Notes: generated from the letters alone by a model not told the origin. A DNA stretch of 64,000 nt from Candidatus Symbiopectobacterium endolongispinus (GCF_018777385.1 NZ_JAFJYB010000009.1:1-64000); one strand, 5' to 3'. Positions 1-10,728 are shown, counted from the stretch's first letter. A program made the numbers and translations.

Positions 1-41
1 GTGACGGTGAACCTAATGACGAACCGGAACCGGTGGAGTAA
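1..41 (+). CDS. C-terminal end of a phage gene (partial)
   Basis: The reading frame that begins at base 3 encodes a short acidic tail (DGEPNDEPEPVE) and stops with TAA at 39-41. It sits 31 bases before a Mu gp27-like gene on the same strand. In Mu-type prophages the preceding gene is the small gp26 (DUF2730) protein, so this may be its end. Only 12 residues are visible, so the identity rests on position alone. Confidence 0.35.
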   Translation, partial: DGEPNDEPEPVE

Positions 42-72
42 AATTCCCCATTAATTTAGTGAAGGACGGACG

Positions 73-402
73 ATGGCCAGACCAAGCAACATAGATAAGT
101 TACCTGAAGATATTCGTGCTGAGTTGCATAGTGAGCTTTTACGAACAAATTTCACCGGTTATGAATGGCTATCATTATGGTTAGCGGATAAGGGGTTCAG
201 CGCATCAAAATCGGCGATTCAACGCTATGCTGTCATGCGCAAAGATGAGATTTTGGGACTGCATCAGGAAAGCAAGTTCCACCAGGCACAATTAATACTA
301 AATGCTCTAAGCGTCGCAACAATGCTCTCTCCTGGTAAAGACCTCGGAAGCTTAAAAGATGATGCAGACGCACTGCTAAAATGGGCGTTGTTTGGTTACT
401 AA
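73..402 (+). CDS. Mu gp27-like phage protein (DUF3486)
   Basis: 109 residues. The start MARPSNIDKLPEDIRAEL, followed by a GYEWLSLWLADKGFSASKSAIQRY block, matches the N-terminal pattern of the DUF3486/Mu gp27 family (RPSxIDxLP, then a helix-turn-helix-like segment ending in KSxxxRY). Family members lie just before the large terminase gene of Mu-like phages and are thought to act in DNA packaging. They are usually longer (about 170-190 residues), so this one is short: the sequence ends soon after a helix at residues 65-105. No terminase follows. The next recognisable sequence is a chromosomal permease, so this is the edge of a prophage remnant. GC content is lower than in the neighbouring chromosome. 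Confidence 0.72.
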   Translation: MARPSNIDKLPEDIRAELHSELLRTNFTGYEWLSLWLADKGFSASKSAIQRYAVMRKDEILGLHQESKFHQAQLILNALSVATMLSPGKDLGSLKDDADALLKWALFGY

Positions 403-474
403 ATTACTGGGGGCCTGCGTACCCCTTCTTTTTTCATATACTGTAAAAGAATTACATAACATATCTTACGTAAT

Positions 475-518
475 GTCCCATGAAGTACCATAAAGTCCCA
501 TTTATCTTGCAGTACCTT
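475..518. repeat. Four GT(C/A)CC(A/T)T repeats at prophage-chromosome junction
   Basis: GTCCCAT (475), GTACCAT (485), GTCCCAT (495) and GTACCTT (512) lie in one orientation. The first three are spaced exactly 10 bases apart, one helical turn. They lie between the last phage gene and the first in-frame codons of the truncated permease. Helically phased short repeats at an element end resemble recombinase or transposase arm-binding sites. No flanking direct repeat can be defined because the other end of the element is outside the window. Confidence 0.5.
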
Positions 519-534
519 ATCCATTTATCTCTAT

Positions 535-948
535 TCTGATCAGCTAGGCGTAATTTTTAACACGATTGCTACAACGGCACTGATTGGATGCATTGCCTCT
601 CTGATCGGCTCTTTCATCGCCAATGTCGATCACAAACGTAAGCATATTGCCGTATTGCGCCTACTTGATTTCACTGGGCCAGCCGTCGGGTTGTATGTGA
701 TTTTACAGGGCTGCCTGTTGAGTCTCACCGCTTATGTCGGTGGCTATAGTATCTATCTCATCGCCAGCCAGGTACTTAACCGTGCACTGGCCAGTAACCT
801 GACTACGGGCCAAATGCTATGCAAGATTACGTTAGAACACAGTCTGATAGCCATGGCGCTGACGACGGTAGTGGCGATCTTGGTTGCCAGCATCGGAGCT
901 TATCGCGCCATCAATATTGAACCGGCGCAGAGCCTGCGTGAGCTGTGA
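535..948 (+). pseudogene. Truncated FtsX/MacB-like ABC permease, TagS-like
   Basis: Only the C-terminal ~135 residues remain. They read continuously from about 535 and include GSFIANVDHKRKHIAVLRLLD, then two hydrophobic helices, and end IGAYRAINIEPAQSLREL. The terminal xRAxxIxPAxxLR motif is typical of the last helix of FtsX-domain permeases of lipoprotein/macrolide-type ABC systems. The 5' part has been replaced by prophage sequence. The next gene encodes a secreted SUMF1-domain protein. That pairing matches the tagT-tagS-tagR-tagQ group of type VI secretion loci, so TagS is the most likely ancestry. A MacB- or LolE-type permease is the alternative. Confidence 0.6.
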
Positions 949-998
949 TGTATTCCACTTCATCGACCAAATTACTTGATCATTAGCGGAGACAGTTT

Positions 999-2561
999 GT
1001 GACCTATACTCCTTTTTCACTCGTGCCCTTGCTGATGCTTGGCCTGTCCGTGAATATATCCCCGGCATTAGCCACCGCTTGGGATAAAGATGCTTTCAAT
1101 CCCAAACCTGATGATGAAGATATTATCCTGCCCATGCCTTGCGATGGCTTTTCGTCGAATTGATATTCCCGTTGCTAGCCCCCTCGATGATTTACCGATA
1201 ACTCTCGGGCAAGATGGCGGAGAATGGGGCGTTATCGAACACAGCTACCCCGCCTTTATCGCTGGAAGCTTTGCTGATTCAAGTAAAGGCAAAGGACGCT
1301 ATTACCTGATGGCCAAATATGAGCTCACAGCTTTGCAATATCAGACATTGATGGAAGGTAATTGTCCTACACCTTCTCGCAAACTTAGCATACCAGCAAC
1401 AAGGATGAGTTGGTTTGAGGCGGTGACAGCCGCTGACAAATACAATCAATGGTTGCGCAGCAACGCCCGCGACAAATTACCCAAAGAAGAAGATGAGCCG
1501 GGTTTTTTGCGACTGCCGACGGAAGTTGAATGGGAATTTGCTGCCCGTGGCGGACTAAAAGTGAACAGCGCCGAGTTTCGCGATATGCGCTATCCGATGG
1601 ATGATATCAAGAACTATGAATGGTATGCCGGCGCTCAATCGTCCAACGGAAAAATACAATTGGTGTGGCGTCTTGCTCACAACCCGCTCGGCCTGTATGA
1701 CATGCTAGGCAATGTGTCCGAAATGATGTTTACTCCGTTTTCTCTTAACAAACTGCACCGCATGCATGGTCAAACCGGGGGGCTTTGTGGTGTGCGGTGG
1801 CAATTACCTGTCTAATGAGTCAGATATTCGAAGCGCAATGCGTAAAGAAGTTAATTACTACGACAATGCAGCACCCGCCACCAGTAAAACAACGGGCCTG
1901 CGCCTGGTCGTCGTCTCCCGGACAATAACCTCACAGGGCAGGGTTAAACAGCTAGAAAAAAGTTGGGAAACACTCGGCACCAGTAACCCAAATGCTGACC
2001 AGAAAAAAGACGAATCGCAAGATACCGCCAAAGCACTGGGGAGCCTTGCTTCTGGCGTTGAGGATACAGCCCTGAAACAAAAGCTCAAAGAGTTGGAGAA
2101 TCAACTGCGCGCCAGCAATCAACAGCAGCAAGAAGAGCGTGCGCAATCGATCCGTGCCAGCCTTAACTTAGGCTCCTTTTTGTGTACAAAACTGCAAGAT
2201 GATTGGCGTTTCCTTGACTTCTTGAATCAAAACTATGATGCACTCTGTAAAGACAAAGACGCAAGCGATACAAATTGCGCCAACCGGAAAGCTAAACTCA
2301 GTGAGCAAAACTGAACGACTACAGCAACTTACGGGTTATTACGCCAGTAGTCTGGTCGATTCGGCAACCTTATATGGGCAAGATGGACTGAAACATGAGG
2401 TTACCGTGTTTGATCAAATGCTCACCCTCAACAAAAGGCTCTCTGGACTCAAGCCCTTACTTGCTGCGCACTGGCGAAATCAACAGAGGTATTTGGCAAA
2501 CGGCAAGATTGATACCACTGGCTGGCTGGAAAGCTGTAAGCAGGTAACTGGCAGTAATTAA
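999..2561 (+). pseudogene. SUMF1/formylglycine-enzyme-like secreted protein, TagR-like, frameshifted
   Basis: A likely GTG start at 999 opens a signal peptide (hydrophobic core LVPLLMLGLSV, cleavage after SPALA). The frame breaks near 1145. The body continues in another frame with FGE-sulfatase-domain signatures: YLMAKYELTALQYQTLM, RLPTEVEWEFAARGG and LGLYDMLGNVSEMM. A second shift near 1770 leads to GGNYLS and GLRLVVVSR, the end of the fold. A coiled-coil tail (residues LKQKLKELENQLR) follows, and a third shift near 2290 reaches the final TGWLESCKQV segment. TagR is the periplasmic SUMF1 protein that activates PpkA-dependent type VI secretion. With three shifts the gene cannot give a full product unless these are sequencing errors. 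Confidence 0.75.
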
Positions 2562-2582
2562 GGACTAAGTCTCTGGCTTGTT

Positions 2583-2625
2583 TCAAAAAAATACTGCTGA
2601 CACAGCGCTATGGTGCTGTGTCAGC
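2583..2625 (-). terminator. Rho-independent terminator of the RidA-family gene
   Basis: Perfect 11-bp inverted repeat GCTGACACAGC / GCTGTGTCAGC with an 8-base loop (2607-2614). On the minus strand the stem is followed by an AGTATTTTTTTG tract (2583-2595). It lies 76 bases beyond the stop of the gene ending at 2701. Confidence 0.85.
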
Positions 2626-2700
2626 GTAAACGCATCACCGGATGATTCGCTTCGTTAGGCGCTATAATCTGGGCGTTCACTTAAGGTTGAGCGCAGATGC

Positions 2701-3090
2701 TTACGGCAACCTGGCAGTTACCTTGATTTCAAAGTGAAAGCCAGACAGCCGAGAGACGCCGACGCCGGTCAGCGCAGGATATGGCGCTTTGCCCCAGAAT
2801 TCCGGGACCACGCTCCAGATGGTTTCCAAGTTTAATTCAGGATCGACCACAAAAACGGTCACATCCACAACATCCTCAAACGTGCAGCCTGCGGCAAACA
2901 ACACCGCGTTCAAATTCTCAAATGCCCGCCTTACCTGTGTTTTTAAATCTGGTTCAGGTGAACCATCTTCCCGACTGCCCACCTGCCCTGACACGAATAA
3001 AAAGCCATTGGCTCTCACTGCCGGGGAATATCGATTGCGGTTATAGAGATCTTGCCGCCCTTCAGGAAAAACCACATCGCGTATTGTCAT
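2701..3090 (-). CDS. RidA/YjgF-family protein
   Basis: Encodes 129 residues from an ATG at 3090. An upstream in-frame ATG at 3117 is possible, but AGGGG lies about 8 bases before the 3090 ATG and favours MTIRDVVF as the start. Family signatures are visible: YSPAVRANGFLFVSGQVG, QVRRAFENLNAVL, and the ending FHFEIKVTARLP. RidA proteins hydrolyse reactive enamine/imine intermediates in the cytoplasm, but many paralogues have other roles. The usual SRxxV arginine region near the C-terminus reads GVGVSRLSGFHFEIK. It is divergent from a LysR-type regulator gene, which probably controls it. It looks intact. Confidence 0.85.
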   Translation of the reverse strand: MTIRDVVFPEGRQDLYNRNRYSPAVRANGFLFVSGQVGSREDGSPEPDLKTQVRRAFENLNAVLFAAGCTFEDVVDVTVFVVDPELNLETIWSVVPEFWGKAPYPALTGVGVSRLSGFHFEIKVTARLP

Positions 3091-3234
3091 AACATACCCC
3101 TGAATAACTCGTTTCAAGATGGATAACTTGTGTGTAACCGAAGTCTAGAGGCATAGTGGCGGTGAGATAAACGCGCAAAACGCCGCTTCATTATTTTTAA
3201 AATACAAACAATCATAAAGGCATGAGGCAACGAG

Positions 3235-4152
3235 ATGGATCGCTTTGACGCAATGCAGGCTTTTATTCGCGTGGTCGAGTCGGGCAGCTTTACCAAGGCC
3301 GCTGCGACGTTACAGATGAATAAGACCACCATTACACAGTTAATCCAGCAACTCGAGACCCGGTTGCGCGTCAAATTACTGAACAGAACCACCAGGAAGG
3401 TGCATGTTACCGCCGATGGCGCGGTGTATTACGAGCATGCCGTCCGTTTGCTTGCCGCGATGGATGATGCGGAAACCAGCCTCTCCAATGCCGTTACAAC
3501 GCCCAGAGGTAAGCTGCGCATTGACGTTCCCAGCCCATTGGCTCGTCTGATTTTGGTACCCGCCTTACCTGAATTTTATGCGCAATATCCCGATATCCAG
3601 ATTGATCTCGGGGCCAGCGATCGAAAGGTAGACATGGTCAGGGAGAATATAGACTGCGTGATACGCGGAGGCAGTATCTCGGAACGGTCACTTATTGCCC
3701 GTCATGTGGGAGATTTGACGATCGGAGCCTATGCCGCGCCGAATTACCTGGCTCGCGCGGGGACACCAATCCACCCCAATCAACTGGAACAATCAGAGCA
3801 TTATCTGGTCGGCTATCTGAATTCGCAAACCGGGAAGGTTGCGGCACTGGAAGCGACCCGTGACGGCAACACGGTCAGGATTAGCGGACGTTATCAGCTT
3901 GCCGTTGATGATGGTAATGCCTATCTTGCCGCTGGCCTGGCAGGACTTGGTATTATTTTGTTGCCCACCTACATGGCAAAGGCGCATGAGCCGCGTGGCG
4001 AATTGCACCGACTGTTCGAACAGTGGGCATTTAGTCCAATGCCACTTTATCTGGCGTTTCCCCCAAACCGGTATTTAAGCGTCAAGCTTCGGGTGTTTAT
4101 CGACTGGGTGATTGAACTTATGGCTCATCATGCGCCAAAGAGTGCCCAGTGA
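3235..4152 (+). CDS. LysR-family transcriptional regulator
   Basis: 305 residues. The N-terminal winged HTH is complete: MDRFDAMQAFIRVVESGSF, TKAAATLQMNKTTITQLIQQLE, then RLRVKLLNRTTRKVHVTADG. The substrate-binding domain starts near residue 90 (GKLRIDVPSPLARLILVP) and contains the hinge and the usual DGNAYLAAGLAGLGIILLP segment near residues 225-245. This CRG/DhlR-like subgroup typically controls a divergently transcribed neighbour, here the RidA-family gene across a 144-base gap. No frameshift or missing motif is apparent. The inducer cannot be inferred. Confidence 0.88.
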   Translation: MDRFDAMQAFIRVVESGSFTKAAATLQMNKTTITQLIQQLETRLRVKLLNRTTRKVHVTADGAVYYEHAVRLLAAMDDAETSLSNAVTTPRGKLRIDVPSPLARLILVPALPEFYAQYPDIQIDLGASDRKVDMVRENIDCVIRGGSISERSLIARHVGDLTIGAYAAPNYLARAGTPIHPNQLEQSEHYLVGYLNSQTGKVAALEATRDGNTVRISGRYQLAVDDGNAYLAAGLAGLGIILLPTYMAKAHEPRGELHRLFEQWAFSPMPLYLAFPPNRYLSVKLRVFIDWVIELMAHHAPKSAQ

Positions 4153-4242
4153 TCGGCAAGACGTTAAACATTACTTACTCATTACCCACCCACCTCACCT
4201 ATACTTTAATCCCCTACGCCACGGTTTCGATGAGGCTTGATT

Positions 4243-4593
4243 GTGCTGGCAAACATTCTAATTGCCCTTGTTGCAGCGATACATGTTTACATCCTCATTC
4301 TGGAAATGTTCTTGTGGAACACCCACGTTGGCCGTAAAGTCTTTAATCTCAAAGCTGATTTTGCTCGCGATACCAAGACAATGGCCGCGAATCAGGGTTT
4401 GTACAATGGTTTTTTAGCCGCTGGATTACTCTGGGGATTATGTCTGGGTGAAGCAGGTTTTCAATTTAAGGTCTTTTTCCTTGCCTGCGTTCTGGTTGCC
4501 TGGCTATACGGTGTCCTCACCGTGAGCCGGAAAATCCTCTATGTTCAAGCAATTCCCGCATTGATTGCGCTCATCGCGCTGATGAGTGATTGA
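4243..4593 (+). CDS. DUF1304-family inner membrane protein
   Basis: About 116 residues with four hydrophobic segments (near residues 1-22, 50-68, 74-92 and 98-115). The VGRKVF..F.RDTKTMAANQGLYNGFLAAGLLWG block is the family signature. I prefer GTG at 4243 because GAGG (4232-4235) is 7 bases upstream, but TTG at 4237 is also possible. The function of the family is unknown. It follows the LysR gene by about 90 bases and precedes a hypothetical gene by 23 bases, so the last two may be co-transcribed. Confidence 0.8.
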   Translation: MLANILIALVAAIHVYILILEMFLWNTHVGRKVFNLKADFARDTKTMAANQGLYNGFLAAGLLWGLCLGEAGFQFKVFFLACVLVAWLYGVLTVSRKILYVQAIPALIALIALMSD

Positions 4594-4616
4594 CGCATTT
4601 TTAAAAGGATGATGGC

Positions 4617-5189
4617 ATGGATGCATTAACCTATCCCTACACCTTACAGGATTTATTGTCTCTGTATGAGTTTGAACCCCTGCTTGAGTCTCTACACAGG
4701 GAGAAGCACTATAACGCGCTGATTGATTGGGCAGAAAAGGAAGTGCTGTTTGGTAATGACTCTGAAACGCTGCTTATTATTGCGTCGTTTTGCCTGGACG
4801 TGAAGCTGGATTATGACGAGATAAACGGTTATCTCGATCGCTATCTGTATGAGAATAAGATAAAAAGGCCCAGCGCAAATGCCAGCGCACTGGTCTGGCT
4901 GAAGATACAGTTGTGGTATTTGCTGAACACCCAGAACACCAAGGACATAGAAGAGAACTTATATTTGTTTTCTGAGCAATTTTTCGACTTTGGCCCACAT
5001 TTTTTTCAAAAAACTACACGCTATCTGAACAGCCTCTATTACCAACTGTATGACAGTGGTTGGTGGGATTATCCGCCCAAAGCCGAATCAATGGACGAGC
5101 AGGCGCTTTTGCAGTTCGTTAAGGTACGCATACGCCCGTTTTACCGCAAGCTAACCCATAATGAGTGGCTTACGCTTCTCGCACGTTAA
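4617..5189 (+). CDS. Hypothetical protein, 190 residues
   Basis: Not recognised. It starts 7 bases after AAAAGGATGATGGC, a reasonable ribosome-binding site. The product is acidic, rich in leucine and aromatic residues, probably helical and soluble: no signal peptide or membrane segment is seen. Runs such as YTLQDLLSLYEFEPLLESL and LVWLKIQLWYLLN suggest a repeat-like alpha-helical fold. The 3' end overlaps by about 20 bases, in the opposite direction, with the deleted Spy gene. Confidence 0.65.
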   Translation: MDALTYPYTLQDLLSLYEFEPLLESLHREKHYNALIDWAEKEVLFGNDSETLLIIASFCLDVKLDYDEINGYLDRYLYENKIKRPSANASALVWLKIQLWYLLNTQNTKDIEENLYLFSEQFFDFGPHFFQKTTRYLNSLYYQLYDSGWWDYPPKAESMDEQALLQFVKVRIRPFYRKLTHNEWLTLLAR

Positions 5190-5481
5190 CCATTGGCCGG
5201 TGAGTGTCTGGCGTAAAAAAAACCGCCTTCTCAGTGGGTTCAGTCATCTTGTGATTGATGCGGTTATCAAAATTTTCGTTAAACTGCTTTTTCTGCGCCT
5301 CGGTCAGGTTGAGATCTTTAAGCATCCACTCTTCATGCATGCCGGCGCGAGGGCCACCGCGTTCACCTTTCATCATACGAGCTTCATGACCGTGGCCTTT
5401 TTGAGCATCGTTCGCATGCGCAATACCCGCCGCGCCAAACGCCAATGTAGATGCCACCAGAATCGCTGTCAGTTTACGCAT
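5170..5481 (-). pseudogene. spy: Spy-like periplasmic chaperone with internal deletion
   Basis: 103 residues starting with a clear signal peptide (MRKLTAILVASTLAFGAAGIA, cleavage near AHA-ND). Spy/CpxP proteins are about 160 residues and have two LTxxQ motifs, one early (LNLTEAQ) and one late (LTPEQKKQFN). Here residues around 55-70 read LKDLNLTEAQKKQFNENFDNRI: the first motif runs straight into the sequence that normally follows the second. About 55-60 residues, including most of the chaperone cradle, are missing in frame, probably through recombination between the two similar motifs. The tail (TEKAVFFTPDTHRP) does not look like family sequence and may be readthrough into the convergent gene. 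The remaining product is unlikely to refold proteins. Confidence 0.75.
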
Positions 5482-5590
5482 AGTGCTATCTCTCTCTTTC
5501 CAGGTTACTCGTTAACGACGATTGTCGTCTTGACGGTGTTGAGTATAGATAGACAGTGCAACTTCGAGTTAATTAGCGTAAGGGTAAATC

Positions 5591-5640
5591 TCTGCAAGTT
5601 CCGTCTCCACAATTACGTCAAATGTGGAGAATGCGGAGAA
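5591..5640 (-). promoter_or_regulatory. Candidate BaeR boxes upstream of spy
   Basis: TCTCCACAA at 5604-5612 matches the BaeR consensus TCTNCANAA exactly. TCTGCAAGT at 5591-5599 is a near match. The opposite strand carries TCTCCGCAT and TCTCCACAT (5620-5639). spy is a classical BaeR/CpxR target in E. coli, so the position 110-160 bases upstream of the spy start is sensible. Found by eye, with no matrix score. Confidence 0.5.
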
Positions 5641-5749
5641 ACTATGTAAACCCTGCAAGGAAAACGTTAGGGCCCTCTTAGTCTAGGTAACAATGAAAAT
5701 ATAAAATTAATAAAATCAATCAATTATCAAAAAACAAAGTTTTTCGCAC

Positions 5750-5769
5750 TTAAATCGCTTACTATTTAA
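5750..5769. promoter_or_regulatory. Candidate OhrR operator upstream of ohrR
   Basis: TTAAATCG-N4-CTATTTAA, an imperfect palindrome ending 25 bases before the ohrR ATG. The same motif occurs in reverse orientation at 6299-6318 before ohr. Its presence in just these two promoters suggests the binding site of the OhrR repressor. Confidence 0.6.
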
Positions 5770-5794
5770 TCTTTGTCTATATGGATTGTATTTC

Positions 5795-6265
5795 ATGAAC
5801 AAGAAAACGCAGACAGTACCGACATCATTGCCCGCGCAAGCCTATCAGCTTGACGGACAACCCTGTTCCGCACTCTATTCAGCCAATCTGGCAATGAATA
5901 AAGTCTATCGAAAACAGCTGGCAGCGCTGTCACTCACCTACCCCCAGTATCTTGTCATGCTGGTGTTGTGGGAGCGCGATGGGATTACGGTATCGGAACT
6001 GTGTGAGCAGCTTTATTTGGATTCCGCCACGCTGACGCCGTTGCCCAAACGATTACAGCAATCTGGCCTGGTCAGCAGAACGCGCAGTGCGGAATATGAA
6101 CGTCAGGTGCTGATTCGGTTGACGGAAGAAGACCGCACATTGCAACAAAAAGCGAGTGCTATACCGGAAAATATGCGGTGTGCAACGCAATGCGATGACA
6201 GCACGCTGCAAGCGATGAAGCAGCAGTTAGAATACCTGCGTGCCAGACTGATCGAGAATCTTTGA
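5795..6265 (+). CDS. ohrR: OhrR, MarR-family organic peroxide repressor
   Basis: 156 residues from the ATG at 5795 (an ATG at 5786 is also in frame). LDGQPCSALYSANLAMNKVYRK holds the N-terminal reactive cysteine that senses organic hydroperoxides, and LTYPQYLVMLVLWERDG is the family hallmark. The winged HTH (residues ~60-110) differs from the usual pattern at two places: TLTPLPKRL, where family members I recall have LL before KRL, and SAEYERQV in place of SAEDERQV. The first puts a proline in the recognition helix and the second alters the wing. Both could weaken DNA binding, although the frame is open. ohr follows 89 bases downstream. Confidence 0.85.
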   Translation: MNKKTQTVPTSLPAQAYQLDGQPCSALYSANLAMNKVYRKQLAALSLTYPQYLVMLVLWERDGITVSELCEQLYLDSATLTPLPKRLQQSGLVSRTRSAEYERQVLIRLTEEDRTLQQKASAIPENMRCATQCDDSTLQAMKQQLEYLRARLIENL

Positions 6266-6298
6266 TGGCCGCTAATCTCGACGTTTTATTTCGACCAT

Positions 6299-6318
6299 TT
6301 AAATAGCTCACGATTTAA
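6299..6318. promoter_or_regulatory. Candidate OhrR operator upstream of ohr
   Basis: TTAAATAG-N4-CGATTTAA is the reverse complement of the motif at 5750-5769 apart from the central four bases. It ends 36 bases before the ohr ATG, where a repressor would block the promoter. Confidence 0.6.
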
Positions 6319-6354
6319 TATCTTGATAAAAAATAGCCTATAAGGAGTTACACC

Positions 6355-6780
6355 ATGTCCATTGAAAAAGTACTGTATGTCGCTCACGCAAAAGCCACTG
6401 GCGGACGTGATGGCCGCGCCGAATCCTCCGATCAGCAACTGAGCGTTAAATTGACGACACCGCGCGAACTGGGCGGAGCTGGTGGTGAAGGAACTAACCC
6501 GGAACAGCTGTTTGCCGCAGGTTACTCTGCCTGTTTCCTTGGCGCGCTGAAGTTTGTCGCCAGCAAAGAAAAAATTGCACTGCCAGCGGCGACCGCCATT
6601 GAGGGGGGTGTCGGCATCGGTGCCGCACCAACCGGATTTGCTATTGAAGTGGAATTGAAAATTGATCTGCCGGGGTTGGCGCGTAAAACCGCGCAAGCAC
6701 TGGTGGAAAAAGCCCATATCGTGTGCCCGTACTCTAATGCCACACGCGGCAATATCGACTTAACCATGACGCTACTGTAA
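6355..6780 (+). CDS. ohr: Ohr, organic hydroperoxide reductase
   Basis: 141 residues, the normal family length. Ohr is a dimeric, cytoplasmic thiol peroxidase that reduces fatty-acid and other organic hydroperoxides with lipoylated partners. The catalytic pair is visible: Cys in AAGYSACF (about residue 60) and Cys in [14 protein letters not shown] (about residue 124), with the conserved Arg in [14 protein letters not shown] nearby. AAGGAG lies 8 bases before the ATG. The gene is intact and regulated, by inference, by the neighbouring OhrR. Confidence 0.95.
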   Translation: MSIEKVLYVAHAKATGGRDGRAESSDQQLSVKLTTPRELGGAGGEGTNPEQLFAAGYSACFLGALKFVASKEKIALPAATAIEGGVGIGAAPTGFAIEVELKIDLPGLARKTAQALVEKAHIVCPYSNATRGNIDLTMTLL

Positions 6781-6795
6781 GCCACACAGCGTCAT

Positions 6796-6821
6796 GCAAA
6801 CGGCAGTCTTCTGCCGTTTGC
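6796..6821 (+). terminator. Hairpin downstream of ohr
   Basis: Perfect 11-bp stem GCAAACGGCAG / CTGCCGTTTGC with a TCTT loop, 16 bases after the ohr stop. There is no U-tract, so its strength as a terminator is uncertain. Confidence 0.6.
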
Positions 6822-6943
6822 TCAGCGAGCACCAACACCAGTGGAAAAAACAGGACAAATCAAATCGATCAGGGAAGTGAACGACTAAAGGCGGAGGCAT
6901 CCTTCGCCAAGGCGTCAATATAGGCGCCAATCATTTTAATGCG

Positions 6944-7165
6944 CTACACCAGGGGATTTCGTTCCGGCGACGCATCCATAGAGTTTAACTGAATCACTAA
7001 CTTTTCGATCTGCGCGCACAGCTCCGCTTCCCGCTGTTGGGCCTGCGTGAGCTGCTGCTGCCAGCTTTCACGATCCTGACGCCAGCCTTGCTGCTGCAAC
7101 CTAACACAACGTTCCAAATCGGTAAGCGCACTTTCCAGCGCCGGTTCCAACTCATCCACCCACAT
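6944..7165 (-). CDS. Small coiled-coil hypothetical protein
   Basis: 73 residues, glutamine- and glutamate-rich, with heptad-like spacing (LTDLERCVRLQQQGW, QQQLTQAQQREAELCAQIEKL). No signal peptide or membrane segment. I do not recognise the family. It lies alone between ohr and fadH on the opposite strand. Codon use resembles its neighbours, which supports a real gene. Confidence 0.5.
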   Translation of the reverse strand: MWVDELEPALESALTDLERCVRLQQQGWRQDRESWQQQLTQAQQREAELCAQIEKLVIQLNSMDASPERNPLV

Positions 7166-7328
7166 AGCGATTCCTTAGCACTCTGATCCCGCGAATTATA
7201 ATGATTGTTGGCACGGACAACAAACCTTCTGGCATACTGTCCCGATTATCGAGTCTCGCCACAGGGAATGACACAAATCACATTAAATAAACATTTATTT
7301 CACATATCATCCAACACTCGCTACAGTA

Positions 7329-9360
<2,032 letters not shown>

Positions 9361-9379
9361 CCGATGACTCAAGCCCCGT

Positions 9380-10519
9380 TCAGCGAGACGATGCCAGCTT
9401 CATCGCGCGCAGCACCACAAACTTGTTGTTGCCCGCCAGCTGTTCGCAGTTGCCGAACAGGTGTTTCAGCTTCGGATAGTAGTTGAGGTGGCGATTGCCT
9501 ACTATACGCAGCTCACCGCCGTGCGCTAAACAGCGACGCGCATCGCTGAACATGTTCCAGGCCAGATGGTCGGTGATGGTCTGCTGCTGGTGGAACGGTG
9601 GGTTACACAGCACCGCTTGCAGCGAATCAGGGGCAATGTTGGCCAGCGAATTATTCACTACAAAACTGGCACGCGGCAGGTCTTGCGGACAGTTGATTTC
9701 AACATTCATGCGGCTGGAAGCCAGCGCCATATGAGATTCATCAATAAAGCTAACCAGCGCTGAAGGGTTTTGCGCCCGCGCCACCAGCCCGACAATCCCG
9801 TTACCGCAGCCTAAATCCACCATCTTGCCTTCAATATCACTCGGCAGGTGCTGCATAAAAAAGCGCGTACCGATGTCCAGGCTACCGCGTGAGAACACGT
9901 TGGCATGGTTGTGGATGCGGTAACCACACCCTTCCAGTTCCCACTCAACGGTTGGTGAATACTCACCTACATTGATTTGTGCCACGTCGCAGTGAATCAG
10001 GCGTGCCTTTTTCCACGCCAGTGAAGTCCGCGTCGGGCCAATAATTTTTTCAAACAGCTGCAACGTGGAAGTATGAATATCGCGCGCCTTCGCGCCGGCA
10101 ATAATTCGCGTATTCGGGGCGACGACCGAGCGTAGCATACGAAGCTGATGCTCCAGCATCGCTAAGGTTTTTGGCACATTGATAACCACCAGCGATGGCG
10201 CATCAGGTAACGCCATCAGGCTGTCTTGCAACACGACGGACTCCGGCGTAAAGCCGTTGAGCGACAGATTATGCCGCGTCGCCAGTTGGCTCAAATAGCT
10301 GTCGCTGTCGCAGAGCGGCTCATACGCCTGTAATCCACAGGCCAGTGCACCGAATGTGTCGTTCAGAATCACAACGGGCCCTGGCGCAAGCTCCATGGTA
10401 GCAATCTCGTTCAGCAAAAACGCGTCTGCCGCTTCCCAGGCTTGTAAGGTGGAATTCTCAGACGTTTTCGGATAACGAACCAACGTGAGCGTTCGCGTTT
10501 CCAGTTCCAATTGGCTCAT
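9380..10519 (-). CDS. rlmG: 23S rRNA m2G1835 methyltransferase
   Basis: 379 residues from ATG at 10519 ([13 protein letters not shown]). An upstream ATG at 10537 is less likely. RlmG methylates G1835 in 23S rRNA using SAM. The C-terminal Rossmann domain shows motif [13 protein letters not shown] and the NPPF motif of N2-guanine methyltransferases ([12 protein letters not shown]). The N-terminal half is the degenerate duplicate methyltransferase domain expected for RlmG/RsmC proteins. It ends 20 bases from the convergent fadH remnant. It appears complete. Confidence 0.93.
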   Translation of the reverse strand: MSQLELETRTLTLVRYPKTSENSTLQAWEAADAFLLNEIATMELAPGPVVILNDTFGALACGLQAYEPLCDSDSYLSQLATRHNLSLNGFTPESVVLQDSLMALPDAPSLVVINVPKTLAMLEHQLRMLRSVVAPNTRIIAGAKARDIHTSTLQLFEKIIGPTRTSLAWKKARLIHCDVAQINVGEYSPTVEWELEGCGYRIHNHANVFSRGSLDIGTRFFMQHLPSDIEGKMVDLGCGNGIVGLVARAQNPSALVSFIDESHMALASSRMNVEINCPQDLPRASFVVNNSLANIAPDSLQAVLCNPPFHQQQTITDHLAWNMFSDARRCLAHGGELRIVGNRHLNYYPKLKHLFGNCEQLAGNNKFVVLRAMKLASSR

Positions 10520-10728
10520 CGGCCTCTCCCGCGTCATAAAGGTTGCGCAGTGTACCCCGTAACGTCGCGGAGCAGTAAATGCTTTTCGTCAGTCAGGGCG
10601 AATCCAGGCGCGTGACGCCCTGTTGCCGCGGTTTTCCCCCTACGCAGAACCGCGACGCGACGATTGCCTTGCGCCCACATCATGTTGCTCTGTTTTCCTT
10701 ACGCTCTCGCCAGGAACATCGATCCGTC

